Numbered from the stretch's first letter, positions 26,826 through 36,400 are shown. The stretch: 64,000 bases of DNA from Bradyrhizobium sp. OK095 (GCF_900109945.1 NZ_FOBX01000008.1:310001-374000); one strand, 5' to 3'. The notes: a model not told the origin generated them from the sequence alone. Made by a program: numbers and translations.

Positions 26826-27815
26826 TTGACAGTGCGACCATTGATTGGATTTCGCGGAGCCGGACCAGGCGCCGGCTATCGGGGCGGCGTCATCGCCATT
26901 TGCGCGGTGCTGTTGTGCTGCGTGGAAGTCACGCCTGCGCCGTCGCAATCGCCGCCGCCAGTTGTAATGGACCGCGGCGAGCCGATCACGCCAATTCCTT
27001 CGGCTCCTGCCCTCGACCCGCTCAAGGTCGCGCTCGGCGAGAAGCTGTTCAGTGACCGCCGGATATCGCATGACAATTCCCACAGCTGCCAATATTGCCA
27101 CGACGTCTCGACCAACGGCGCGAGCCAGAAGCCGCACGATACAGGTCTCGACGGGGCGGAGCTTGCGCTCAATTCGCTCACCGTCTTCAACTCGACTCTC
27201 AGCTTTCGTTTCAGCTGGGAAGGAAAATTCCGCACCGTCGAGGCCGATATCAATGCCTCGCTGGAAAGCCCGCGCATCATGGCTAGCAGCGCGGCGGAGA
27301 TTGCCGCAAAGCTCGATGCCGATCTCGATATGCGCGGCCGCTTCATGGCGGCTTATGGCCGCCGTCCCGAGAGTGACGATGTCGTCGACGCGCTTGCAAG
27401 CTTTCAGCGCACGCTGCTCACGCCGGGCGGCAGGTTCGATCGCTGGCTCCAGGGCGACGACGCAGCGCTGTCTCCCGACGAACTGGATGGATACCGCCTG
27501 TTCAAGTCGCTGGGGTGCTCGGCCTGCCACCAGGGCGTCAATGTCGGCGGCAATTTGTACGAGCGACACGGCATATTCCATCCTCTCGCCTCGCCTGAGC
27601 CGAAGATCCTGCGCGTGCCGAGCCTGCGCAACGTCGCGACCACGCCGCCATATTTTCACGACGGCAGCGCACCGACGCTCGATGACGCGGTTCGCAAGAT
27701 GGCGATGGCCCAGTTGAACGCGACGCTGACAGACCAGCAGGCCAAGGCGCTCGTCGCCTTTCTGGGCAGCCTGACCGGGACTTATCGCGGCGCGCCCGTG
27801 GGAGGCTCGCCGTGA
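26826..27815 (+). CDS. Diheme cytochrome c peroxidase / MauG-family protein
   Basis: 329 residues from TTG 26826; GTG 26832 is an alternative start. A signal anchor (VIAICAVLLCCVEV) is followed by two cytochrome c domains with haem sites CQYCH (N-terminal) and CSACH (C-terminal), the family opening ALGEKLFSDRRISHDNSHSC and the conserved TPPYFHDGSAPTLDDAVRKM. Members reduce hydrogen peroxide in the periplasm or, like MauG, drive post-translational oxidation. It ends in a GTGA overlap with the kinase gene, so the two are translationally coupled. Confidence 0.92.
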   Translation: MTVRPLIGFRGAGPGAGYRGGVIAICAVLLCCVEVTPAPSQSPPPVVMDRGEPITPIPSAPALDPLKVALGEKLFSDRRISHDNSHSCQYCHDVSTNGASQKPHDTGLDGAELALNSLTVFNSTLSFRFSWEGKFRTVEADINASLESPRIMASSAAEIAAKLDADLDMRGRFMAAYGRRPESDDVVDALASFQRTLLTPGGRFDRWLQGDDAALSPDELDGYRLFKSLGCSACHQGVNVGGNLYERHGIFHPLASPEPKILRVPSLRNVATTPPYFHDGSAPTLDDAVRKMAMAQLNATLTDQQAKALVAFLGSLTGTYRGAPVGGSP

Positions 27816-30313
27816 GATCTGCTCCGCTCGTTGCCAGCTTTGCATTCGTGCTCGCGCTTCTCACCTGGCTCCTGCTCAACGGGCTGAACGTCAATTCGGC
27901 GCGTTACGATACCCAGTTGCAGGCGCTCGGGGATTTCAACCGGTTCGAACGCGGGATGACCAGGGAAGTCCTCACCGCGCGCGCCGGCCTATCGCGCAAT
28001 TATGACGGGCTGGTGGAAATGGTGAATGCCTATGACGATGCTTTGACGCGGTTGCGCGACACTGCGGACCTCGACGCCGAGCAGACCATGGCGATCGACG
28101 TGCTGTCGGTGCGGGCCGGCCGGCAGGAGAGCCTGATCGAACGGTTCAAGAGCAGGAACGCGTTGCTCCAGAACTCCTTCGCCTATTTCGCCCTGTTCAG
28201 CGACAAGCTCTCTGAATCGGACTCCCGGCCGCTGGTGACGGCTTCCTCCGCATTGGCAGCCGCCATGCTGCGCCTGACGCTCGATACTTCGGACGCAGCA
28301 GCGCGCCAGGTCGAGGACCGGCTGGAAGAGCTGGCGCAACTGCAAGCGCCGCCGGTGGAAAAGGACTCGGTCAGCGCGCTGCTGACTCATGGACAGATGC
28401 TGCATGACCTGCTGCCCGATATCGACTTCATCCTGAAGACGCTCGTCGCCGATTCCAACAACCGCGAGCAGGATGCCATGCTGGCCGTCATCCTGAAACG
28501 CCAGCTTGCCGCGCGCGCTTCGGCGCGCAAGACGCGGTTGCTCCAGTATATCACCTCGCTGCTGCTGCTTACCGGCATCATCTATTTCGGCATGCTGCTC
28601 CGCAAACGGGCCGTGACGCTGCGCCGGCGCGCGACGTTCGAGCACGCGATCGCCAACATCTCGATGCTGTTCATCAACTCGAGCAACGAGCGGATCGCCA
28701 CCGATGTCGAGATGGCGCTGCACCAGCTTGCCGGATATATCGGCGCGGACCGGGCTTATTTTGCCTGCATGGTCGGGACCACGATGCAGACCTATCGGTG
28801 GTCCCGCGACGACGTCGCGTTCGAGCCGGGCTGGCCGGAGCGGCTGTTGGGCCTCGCGCCGCGATTTGACGGCGGCGACGACGGCATCGTCTATATTCCC
28901 AAGGTCAACGGCTCACATCGCCATGATACGATGAACCTGCTCGCCGAGGCCGGCGTGAGCGGCTGGCTATGCATCATGGCGGCCTATGGCAGCCGCGACT
29001 GCATTCTCGGCTTCGATGCCGTGCGTGGCGGCGCGCTCACCTACTGGGCCGAAGTGTCGCTATTTCGCATGGCCTTCGACGCCATCGGCAACGCGATCAG
29101 GCGGGCCCGGCTCGAAGGCGAGAAGGAGCGCCTGCAGGCGAGCTTGCAGCATGCGCGTCGCATGGAGACCATCGGCACCTTCGCCAGCGGCATCGCCCAC
29201 AACTTCAACAACATCGTCGGTGCCATTCTCGGCCATGCCGAGATGGCCGATGCGCGCGTCCCCTCGGGAAGCCGACCTGCTGCGAATCTGGCCGAGATCC
29301 GCCGCGCCGGTGAGCGGGCGCGCGAGCTGGTCGAGCAGATTCTCTCCTTCGGCCGTCGCGGCGAGGGCAGGCGGGAGCGCGTCTGCGTCAAGACCCTGGT
29401 CGACGAAACCAGATCGCTGTTGGCGGCATCGCTGCCCTCGCACGTCAAGTTCGAGGTCAGCGAGACGGCGGACATGGCCGTCGTGGCCGGCGAGTCCGCC
29501 CAGTTGCAGCAAGTCATCCTGAACCTGTGCAATAATGCGGCGCAGGCGATGAAGGAACCAGGCCGCATCGAGCTTGGGATCAAGACGCATGATCTTTCAA
29601 AGCCGCTGGCGGTCGGTCGCAGTGAAGTCGGTCCTGGCCGCTTCACCGTCATCTCGATCTCCGATCCCGGACCGGGCATGGATGAGGCGACGCTGGAGCG
29701 GATCTTCGAGCCGTTCTTCTCCACCCGCCCGGACGGCAACGGGCTTGGGCTCGCAACGGTTCACGAGATCGTCGAGCAACATGGCGGCGCCATCGCCGTG
29801 CAGAGCAAGCCGGATGCCGGCACGCGTTTCGACGTCTGGCTGCCGTGGGGCGAATCTGACGAGCCGGAGCCGGCTCAATACGGTTCGGAGCCGGCGCTCC
29901 GCGGCGCCGGCGAAACCGTGCTCGTGATCGACACCGACCCAAGCCGCCTGCTGCGCTATGAGGAAATTCTGGCGGCACTGGGTTATGAACCCGTCGGCTT
30001 CACCAGGCTCGCGGAAGCGATCGCCGCCTGCCGGGCCGCGCACGCCCGTTTCGATGCGGCGCTGGTGTGTCATTTGCCCGGAGGCTCCTCGCTCGATCTC
30101 GCGGCGGCCTTGCATGATGCCGTGCCCGATCTGCCGATCATCCTGGCGGCGCCCTCGACGCGCGACTTGGCGATGCCCTCGCTCAAGACATCCGGCATCA
30201 CCGAGCTCGTCCACCACCCGCTGGTATCGGCGGAGCTCGCCGGCGCGCTGGCGCGGAGCCTTGTCGCATCAGTCAGGAGCGGAAGATTGAGGCGAGCCGC
30301 CGGGGCGTCCTGA
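27812..30313 (+). CDS. VirA-like hybrid sensor histidine kinase with degenerate receiver
   Basis: 833 residues from GTG 27812, overlapping the peroxidase stop (GTGA). TM1 near residues 5-24, an all-helical extracytoplasmic sensor to about 242, TM2 at about 243-263, a GAF-like linker to about 430, then the H box GIAHNFNNIVGAILGHAEMA with His463, the N box QQVILNLCNNAAQAM and G boxes DPGPGMDE and GNGLGLATVHEIVE. The C-terminal receiver-like domain (700-820) starts VLVIDTDPSR but has LVCHLPGG where the phosphoacceptor Asp should be and HHPL in place of the KP motif. This domain order, and stretches such as ALGYEPVGF, match Agrobacterium VirA. Confidence 0.92.
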   Translation: MRSAPLVASFAFVLALLTWLLLNGLNVNSARYDTQLQALGDFNRFERGMTREVLTARAGLSRNYDGLVEMVNAYDDALTRLRDTADLDAEQTMAIDVLSVRAGRQESLIERFKSRNALLQNSFAYFALFSDKLSESDSRPLVTASSALAAAMLRLTLDTSDAAARQVEDRLEELAQLQAPPVEKDSVSALLTHGQMLHDLLPDIDFILKTLVADSNNREQDAMLAVILKRQLAARASARKTRLLQYITSLLLLTGIIYFGMLLRKRAVTLRRRATFEHAIANISMLFINSSNERIATDVEMALHQLAGYIGADRAYFACMVGTTMQTYRWSRDDVAFEPGWPERLLGLAPRFDGGDDGIVYIPKVNGSHRHDTMNLLAEAGVSGWLCIMAAYGSRDCILGFDAVRGGALTYWAEVSLFRMAFDAIGNAIRRARLEGEKERLQASLQHARRMETIGTFASGIAHNFNNIVGAILGHAEMADARVPSGSRPAANLAEIRRAGERARELVEQILSFGRRGEGRRERVCVKTLVDETRSLLAASLPSHVKFEVSETADMAVVAGESAQLQQVILNLCNNAAQAMKEPGRIELGIKTHDLSKPLAVGRSEVGPGRFTVISISDPGPGMDEATLERIFEPFFSTRPDGNGLGLATVHEIVEQHGGAIAVQSKPDAGTRFDVWLPWGESDEPEPAQYGSEPALRGAGETVLVIDTDPSRLLRYEEILAALGYEPVGFTRLAEAIAACRAAHARFDAALVCHLPGGSSLDLAAALHDAVPDLPIILAAPSTRDLAMPSLKTSGITELVHHPLVSAELAGALARSLVASVRSGRLRRAAGAS

Positions 30314-30351
30314 GTCTGCCGGCGACGTTCCCGCGGCAGCGTAGCAGGTGG

Positions 30352-30364
30352 TTTCAACCGTAAC
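30352..30364 (+). promoter_or_regulatory. vir-box-like site 3 (upstream of small secreted protein)
   Basis: TTTCAACCGTAAC, 88 bp before the ATG at 30453. It shares TTxCAACxGTAAC with the site at 25901 and sits at almost the same distance from its gene. Confidence 0.5.
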
Positions 30365-30452
30365 GCGATATCGTCGCGGACGAAATCGCCAAGTAGCCGG
30401 CATCTTCTATTCCTCGTGAGCGCGTTCGCAATGTCACCGCGAGAGGAGAAAA

Positions 30453-30740
30453 ATGATGCCGATCAGACCTGGTGCGACCATCATCGCAGCTACGTTGTTG
30501 CTCTGGCCGCTTTCAAGCCTCAGGGCCGGAGAGAGTGTCGGCGCCACCACGGCGATCGTCCCGATCGGTAGTTCCGCCTCGACAAAGTTTGCGGACTTGT
30601 ACCGCCAAGCTCCCATTGGACACCGGCAGCCGAGGCCCAGCGAATTGTCCGCGCCTGTGCAGGCTTTATCCGCCGACGTCGAGCTGCGGCGGCTCGATGT
30701 TGAGATCGATCGCAAGCTGATCATCTGCCGCGGCTGCTGA
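30453..30740 (+). CDS. Small secreted protein with C-terminal CxxC
   Basis: 95 residues, preceded by GAGAGGAGAAAA, an excellent ribosome-binding site. A signal peptide is predicted from MMPIRPGATIIAATLLLWPLSSLRAG. The remainder is a short polar domain that ends KLIICRGC, so the last four residues form a C-x-x-C pair that might bind metal or haem or form a disulfide. No family is recognised. It lies behind a vir-box-like site and at the end of the VirA/G-like cluster. Confidence 0.7.
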   Translation: MMPIRPGATIIAATLLLWPLSSLRAGESVGATTAIVPIGSSASTKFADLYRQAPIGHRQPRPSELSAPVQALSADVELRRLDVEIDRKLIICRGC

Positions 30741-30804
30741 TCATCCCTGAAGGCGGCGGCCTGCGTGCCGGCCCGCCGCCCTCGCTCGCGTGACAAATAT
30801 CCAC

Positions 30805-31320
30805 TTACGCCGCGTTCGACGCCTTGGCGTTGACGCCCTTGCGCAAGGCGACCGTGTTCAGCTTGGTATTTGCAGCCTTTTCTTCGTTCAAATTGGTCGT
30901 CAGAAAGCGGACGATCTCGTCGTGCCCGAGCTCCTCGGCCCAGGCAATCAGCGTCCCGTAGCGACACATCTCGTAATGCTCGACGGCCTGCGCGTTCGCG
31001 ACGATGGCGGCGTCCAGCACGGCCTTGTCCTCGATCTCGCCAGCGGTCTCGTCGGCCTCCTTGATGATGCCGTCGATGGCCGGGCAATGCGTCCCGTTGG
31101 GTTCCTTGCCGAGCTTCGCAAATACCTTCTGAAGCCGCTCCACCTGCTTGCTGGTCTCGTCGAGATGGTTGGTGAGGCCGGTCACGAGGTCCCGGTTGGT
31201 GGCCTTGTCGATCATCTTCGGCAGAGCCTTCAGGATCTGTTGCTCCGCATAATAGATGTCCTGCAACCCGTGGATCAGCAGGTCGTCCATCGATTTGATA
31301 TCCTTTGTGAACAATCCCAT
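30805..31320 (-). CDS. DUF892 ferritin-like protein (YciF/YciE family)
   Basis: 171 residues from ATG 31320 (AAGGGAGAC upstream). The DUF892 core is clear: SMDDLLIHGLQDIYYAEQQI, LNHLDET-type helix 2 (TNHLDETSKQVERL), HYEMCRYGTLIAWAEELG with the metal-ligand Glu/His pattern and FLTTNLNEEKAANTKLN. A four-helix di-iron-type bundle linked with stress responses. A single gene convergent with the secreted-protein gene. Confidence 0.93.
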   Translation of the reverse strand: MGLFTKDIKSMDDLLIHGLQDIYYAEQQILKALPKMIDKATNRDLVTGLTNHLDETSKQVERLQKVFAKLGKEPNGTHCPAIDGIIKEADETAGEIEDKAVLDAAIVANAQAVEHYEMCRYGTLIAWAEELGHDEIVRFLTTNLNEEKAANTKLNTVALRKGVNAKASNAA

Positions 31321-31421
31321 CTGCAATGTCTCCCTTTCGTAATGGCTGGTCTTGATGACTGCTCTGGAACGTCGGCGCGCGCTCGCAGTTCCTATTCACG
31401 GAACGGACAGGGAGCACCGAT

Positions 31422-31610
31422 ATGCCCGACGAACGCTTTGCCGCATTGCTGGGCCAGGCCGCGATGGACGTGTGGGGCGATATGCCGCGCGACGTCCAGG
31501 AAGCGCTGTTCGAGACGGCGATGAAAGGTCATGCCGGAGACCGTGAAGCGCTCGCGCGATTGCTGCATGATCGCCATCCGCGCACGGCTCATCCCGTCAA
31601 ACCGGATTGA
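31422..31610 (+). CDS. Small conserved-looking hypothetical protein
   Basis: 62 residues starting MPDERFAALLGQAAMDVWGD, preceded by CAGGGAGCACCGAT. It is mostly helical and charged (DVQEALFETAMKG, LARLLHDRHP) with no membrane segment or motif I recognise. The strong ribosome-binding site and coding-like composition support a real gene. It is divergent from the DUF892 gene. Confidence 0.6.
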   Translation: MPDERFAALLGQAAMDVWGDMPRDVQEALFETAMKGHAGDREALARLLHDRHPRTAHPVKPD

Positions 31611-31634
31611 AGCAGGGGATGGAGCCGGCGCGGG

Positions 31635-31733
31635 AGCGCGATGCGATTGGTTGAATCGTCATCGCGCTTCAGGACTTTGTTCGCGTATCGTCTTGTCGGA
31701 AAAGCGCTCCGCACTTTTCCGGATCATGCTCTA
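31635..31733. repeat. Intergenic palindromic repeat, family A, copy 3 (inverted, diverged)
   Basis: Reverse-complement relative of the 295-398 element: it ends CTTTTCCGGATCATGCTCTAG and contains GATGCGATTGG...ATCGTCATCGCGCTT. Its right end carries the TAG stop of the leftward membrane-protein gene at 31731-31733. Confidence 0.75.
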
Positions 31734-32615
31734 GGGCATCGGCCGCGGTGCCGGCATTCGGCGCCGGGACCAACGGTTCGAATGGACCATCCAATCCGAG
31801 ATGGGGGCTCCGTCCCGATGTCGCCCGCCGGCCGCAGCGCCGGCCCAGGCAGCGACGGCGCCGAGCAGTAACGCCGCTGCGGCAGAGAACGCCACGATGA
31901 TGCTGACTGCGCGCGCTCTCGAGATCGCGCTTTTCGCATTGGCGATTGTCGTATCGACCCGCTTTTCCGCATCCGGTGCAGCGAGCCCGGTCAGAGCGGT
32001 CACCTGTTGAACGAGATAGGCCCTGTCGTCGGTCGCAACGCCGTTATGGCTGGAAGACGTCATCAAAATCCGCGCCGCCTCGGCGCGCTCCGCGGTGAGG
32101 CCGACATTGGGCGGTCGACGCGGTGCGCGAAACAGGTGATCGAGCTCAAAGCTCAGAACCGATGGTTCCGACGCCGACGGCGGCTGCGTGGTCGAGGTCG
32201 GCCTGCTTGACGCCCAGGCCACCAGCGCGACGAGAACGGCGCCGATCAAGACAGCCAGTGCCCACGAGGCCACACCATGAAATCCATCGCGGGTCTCGGT
32301 GTCGTCAGTGGTTGAGACATAGGGGACGCGCACGCGTCCTGCGAAATATCCGCCGCAGCCGAAGCTGATCAACGACTGAAGGATCAGAAAGATGCCCGAG
32401 AGCAGCCAGAGTGCGATGGAGGCATCCCGCCATGTCGGCGCCGTCGAGGCGACACCCAGGCCCAGAGCCGTCGCGAACGAAAGCATGATCAGCGAGAGCG
32501 CCGAGGCTGCCAGGGCGCCCGCCACAACAGGGGTCCATTGCAGGCCCCACGGCTCGAGCCTCTCCGGCGGGCGAATTGTTGCCTCATTGGCTGCAACAGG
32601 CGTTTCCATTGTCAT
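31731..32615 (-). CDS. Four-TM hypothetical membrane protein
   Basis: 294 residues from ATG 32615; a second ATG at 32609 is possible. Hydrophobic helices lie at about residues 28-55, 65-92, 112-135 and 250-280, with a long soluble loop between the third and fourth containing a helical stretch of charged residues. No family is recognised. It follows the 24-residue membrane peptide gene by 7 bp, so the two probably form an operon. The stop codon lies in repeat A copy 3. Confidence 0.75.
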   Translation of the reverse strand: MTMETPVAANEATIRPPERLEPWGLQWTPVVAGALAASALSLIMLSFATALGLGVASTAPTWRDASIALWLLSGIFLILQSLISFGCGGYFAGRVRVPYVSTTDDTETRDGFHGVASWALAVLIGAVLVALVAWASSRPTSTTQPPSASEPSVLSFELDHLFRAPRRPPNVGLTAERAEAARILMTSSSHNGVATDDRAYLVQQVTALTGLAAPDAEKRVDTTIANAKSAISRARAVSIIVAFSAAAALLLGAVAAWAGAAAGGRHRDGAPISDWMVHSNRWSRRRMPAPRPMP

Positions 32616-32622
32616 GGCAGCA

Positions 32623-32697
32623 CTACCGCAGGCCGAACAAGGATAACACGAACATGACGATGACAATCAATCCGACAAGGTAAACAATCCCGTCCAT
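32623..32697 (-). CDS. 24-residue membrane peptide
   Basis: Encodes MDGIVYLVGLIVIVMFVLSL followed by four residues. It is essentially a single transmembrane helix, and it is preceded by a perfect Shine-Dalgarno GGAGGAGCCCAGC ending right before the ATG at 32697, far better than a chance start. It precedes the four-TM protein gene by 7 bp. Its function is unknown: a regulatory subunit or assembly factor of the neighbouring membrane protein is an inference. Confidence 0.72.
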   Translation of the reverse strand: MDGIVYLVGLIVIVMFVLSLFGLR

Positions 32698-33404
32698 GCT
32701 GGGCTCCTCCAATTTGTCGCGTAACAATTCGATCAGTGTGCGGTGGTTCCTATGTGCAGCGCGGCAATCGGGGAAGAGCTGACGGAATTCTGGCGCGAAT
32801 AGGAACACTACCTGCTTAAGGCTGCACGCGCCGGGAACAGGTCAGATGTCAGCGCGTACCGATGCGTTGGTGTCGCGGGCAGAAACCGGAAAAATGCCTC
32901 GCGTCCATCGTCCCTGTTGCGTCCGGTTGTCACCCGGCGGTGCGCGGGATCAACGCGAACAGGACGTCATGGTTGCTTCAGGCTGGCGGCAATCATGTCG
33001 GACCAAACCATTTCCGTCTGATGATGGACTGCGCCGAATTGTGCCCTACCGCGCGATCGGTGGCACGTAGAGATGGCGCGCGTTCTAGGGCCGCGCTTGT
33101 CCTGGAGGGAACGTCCGTGCATGGGTTGGGTTGCTTCAAGGGAAGGCCAGCGTTGGTGTCGATGACGGCGTTCTTGACAGCGCCGCGATGATGCCCCAGC
33201 GTGCGGCGCATCACGCCGCGCGCCGCAATCCGCTTCGTCGCAGCACCGCTTGATCGAACATGGCGAGAGTGCCGTGGGGCCGGGCGGATTTACGGTGCGG
33301 GACACGTGCGTTCGCACGGCAAATCCCATATGCATGGCGACGGACCGCCGAATCGGAACGGCTCGGCGCGTGTGCCATCGATGATTGTTGACAATTCGAG
33401 ACGA
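32698..33404. other. 707-bp region largely without genes
   Basis: No intact gene seen. It should contain the promoter of the leftward membrane-peptide operon and of the rightward Mfd-like gene. A possible DUF326 remnant lies at 32991-33070. TTGACA occurs at 33388-33393 but a matching -10 would fall in the presumed coding region. Confidence 0.4.
32991..33070 (+). pseudogene. Possible remnant of a DUF326 four-helix copper-binding protein
   Basis: One frame encodes HFRLMMDCAELC, which closely resembles the helix of Cys-rich four-helix copper-binding (DUF326) proteins, where a similar D-C-A-x-x-C pattern recurs. The frame then departs from the family and no other Cys-rich helix is found, so at most a fragment survives. 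Confidence 0.25.
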
Positions 33405-36400
33405 ATGAACGTGCGGCATTCCACAAAAACGCGGCTGGCGAAGACGTCGGGAAACAAGCTCTCTCGCGACAAGAACGCGCCGGCCAAGACTTCACGAACC
33501 AAGACTTCACGAACGAAGACTTTGCCGAAGAAAAGCGCGCCAAGGAAGAGCGCGCCGCGCGGACGTCTGCCGGCGAAGGGCAAGGCGGTGCAACGTGCCG
33601 CGGTCGCGTCGTCGTCGCCGCTTGGTCTGATGGCGCTGCATCTGCTTGCTCAATACAAGCAGTCCGGCAGCGCTGGCCTCGTGTTCCTCGCCGAGAGCGA
33701 GAACAGGGCGGAGCGGCTCGGCAGCATCCTTCATGGGCTCGACCCCTCCTGCGAGGTCCTGGTGTTTCCGCGGTTGAACACCTTGCCGTTCGACCAGCTG
33801 GAACCGTCCCACGAAATCGCAGGCCGGCGCGCGTCCGTGCTGCGGCGCCTGGCGAAATCCAAAAATCCGATCTTTCTGATCTCGACGGCGGAAGCCGTCA
33901 TGGAGCGCTTGCCACTGCCGGCGAGCCTGCTCCGGCTCAACACCAGCCTGAAGGTCGGCGGGACGTTCTCGGAAGCCGAGCTTCGCGTGCGTCTGGAGGC
34001 CCTGGGTTACGATCTGGAAGACGAGCCTGATTATCCGGGCGGTGCGCTGTTCCATGGGCAGACCTTCGAGATATTTCCCGCGGGCGCGCTCGGTCCGTTC
34101 CGGATCGAGCATTCGGGGCGCACCATCAGCCGGATCGTGGCGTTCGACCCCAGAGAGCACGACGTTATTTTCGAGACCAAGGAGCTTCTCGTCGACCCGA
34201 TGTCGGAACGGCTCGCCATGGCCGGCCGCGGCAAGCGCGCGACGCTGTTCGATTATTGCGGACGCGCCAAATGGATCGCCGATGCCGGGGTGCCGTTGCA
34301 CGCTGACGGTTGGCTTAGCACGATCGAGGATGCTGCGACGCGCGCGGACAGGGAGCGCGAATATCTTGGACCGCGCGACTGGAAGCAGGCGACCAGGGGC
34401 ATGAAGGTGCTGCCGCGGACGGCGCCGTTCCAGCCCACACCCGAATTCTCGAAACTGACATCTTCGCGCAAAGCCCTTCGCGCCTTCGTCGAGGAGACCC
34501 GGCAAGTCGATTCGCGCCTGATCTTCGTTGCCGCGCAGGAAGAGGATTTGCGCGCGATGGAGCGGATGAGCGGCGTGAAGGCGGAACGCGTCGCGGATTG
34601 GGACAAGGCCATGCGCGCGCGCAATCGCGAAGCGGCACTGATCGCCGATCTCGACGCCGGCTTCGTCATGCCCGGGCGAAAGGCCGTCGTCGTCCTGACC
34701 GCGTCCGACGTGCTCGGCAGCAGGGCCCATCATCCGCAGCCGATGGCGCGCAGCTGGGGCGCGGCCTTCGATCATGCCGATGTGCCGGAGCAGGGCACGG
34801 TGGTGGTTCATCTCCAGCGCGGCCTCGCCGTGCTCGATGGCTTGCAGACCGTTAACACCGGCGGCGGCGCCTTGCGGGAGATGGTCAGGCTGGTGTTCGC
34901 GGGAGGCAATGCCGCTCTCGTGCCGCCGCCCGATCTCGGTTTGATGTGGCCTTACGCGACGGAGCCCGGCAAGCTGGCGCTCGACAAGGCGGATGGCAGC
35001 ACATGGTGGTCGCGCCGCACCTCGGCCGAGCTGGAGATCCAGATCGCCGGCAAGGCGCTCGCCAAGCACATCAGCCAGCGCCGCCGCCGGCGGGGTGCGA
35101 AGCTGGTGCCGCCGGGCTCGGCCTACGAAAAATTCGTCGCGCGCTTTCCTTACTTCACGACGGTCGATCAGGCCAAAGCCATCAATGACGTCCTGGACGA
35201 TCTCGCCTCCGGCCATCCGATGGATCGCGTGATCTGCGGCGACGTCGGGTTCGGCAAGACCGAGGTGGCGTTGCGGGCCGCAGCCGCCGTGGTGCTCTCC
35301 GGGAAGCAGGTGGCGATCGCGGTGCCGACGACGGTGCTGGCACGGCAGCATGTCGCAACCTTCCGTAAGCGTTTTGCCCCGTTCGACATCGACGTCGGCA
35401 ACATGTCGCGCGCGACGTCGGGTGCGGAGTTGCGCCAGACCAAGGAGGCCTTGCGCAGCGGCCGGATGAAGATCGTGGTCGGCACGCAGGCGCTCGGCTC
35501 GAAGGACGTAAAATTCGATGATCTCGGCCTCGTCATCATCGACGAGGAGCAGCATTTTGGCGCAGCCGAGAAAGCGAAGCTCTCGAGCCTCGCCAAAAAT
35601 GTCCATACCCTCTGGATGAGCGCCACGCCGATCCCGCGCACGCTCGCCGCAGGTCTTGCCGGCTTCCGGGATCTCAGTGTGATCGCCTCGCCGCCGGTTC
35701 ACCGGCTTCCGATCGCAACCAAGATCGCTCCACTCTCGGATGCCGCGATCGCTTCGGCATTGCTGCGGGAGCAGCGGCGCCACGGCCAGAGTTTCCTGGT
35801 CTGTCCGCGCATCCAGGATCTGGAGCCCATGCTGGCACGCGTGCAGGCAGTGGCTCCTGATCTCCGCATCGTCTGTCTCCACGGCAGATTGCCGGCCGAC
35901 GAGATCGACGACCGCATGATGAGCTTCGTCGAGGGCGAGGCTGACGTGCTGCTCGCGACCAACATCGTGGAAAGCGGCCTCGACATTCCGCGCGCCAACA
36001 CGATCGTGGTCTGCTGGCCCGAGAGATTCGGTCTCGCCCAGCTCCACCAGCTGCGCGGACGCGTCGGCCGCGGCGGCATCCGCGCCTTCGCCTATTTGCT
36101 GAACGAGACAGGCTCCGAGCAATCGGAGAAGCGGCTCGCCGTCCTCGAGGAGTTCAGCCGGCCGGGTGCGGGCTTTGCCATCAGCGAGCGCGATCTGGAT
36201 CTGAGAGGCGCGGGCGATCTGTTTTCGGAGCAGCAATCCGGCCATGTCCAGGTGTTCGGGCCGGTGCTCTACAGCCATCTTCTGAAAATGGCCTCCGAGA
36301 AGGTCGCTGACGGACGGGTCGAGATGTGGGTGCCCGACCTCAATCTGCCGATCGCGGACATGCTTCCCGAAACCTATGTGCAGTCCGAGCCCGTGCGGCT

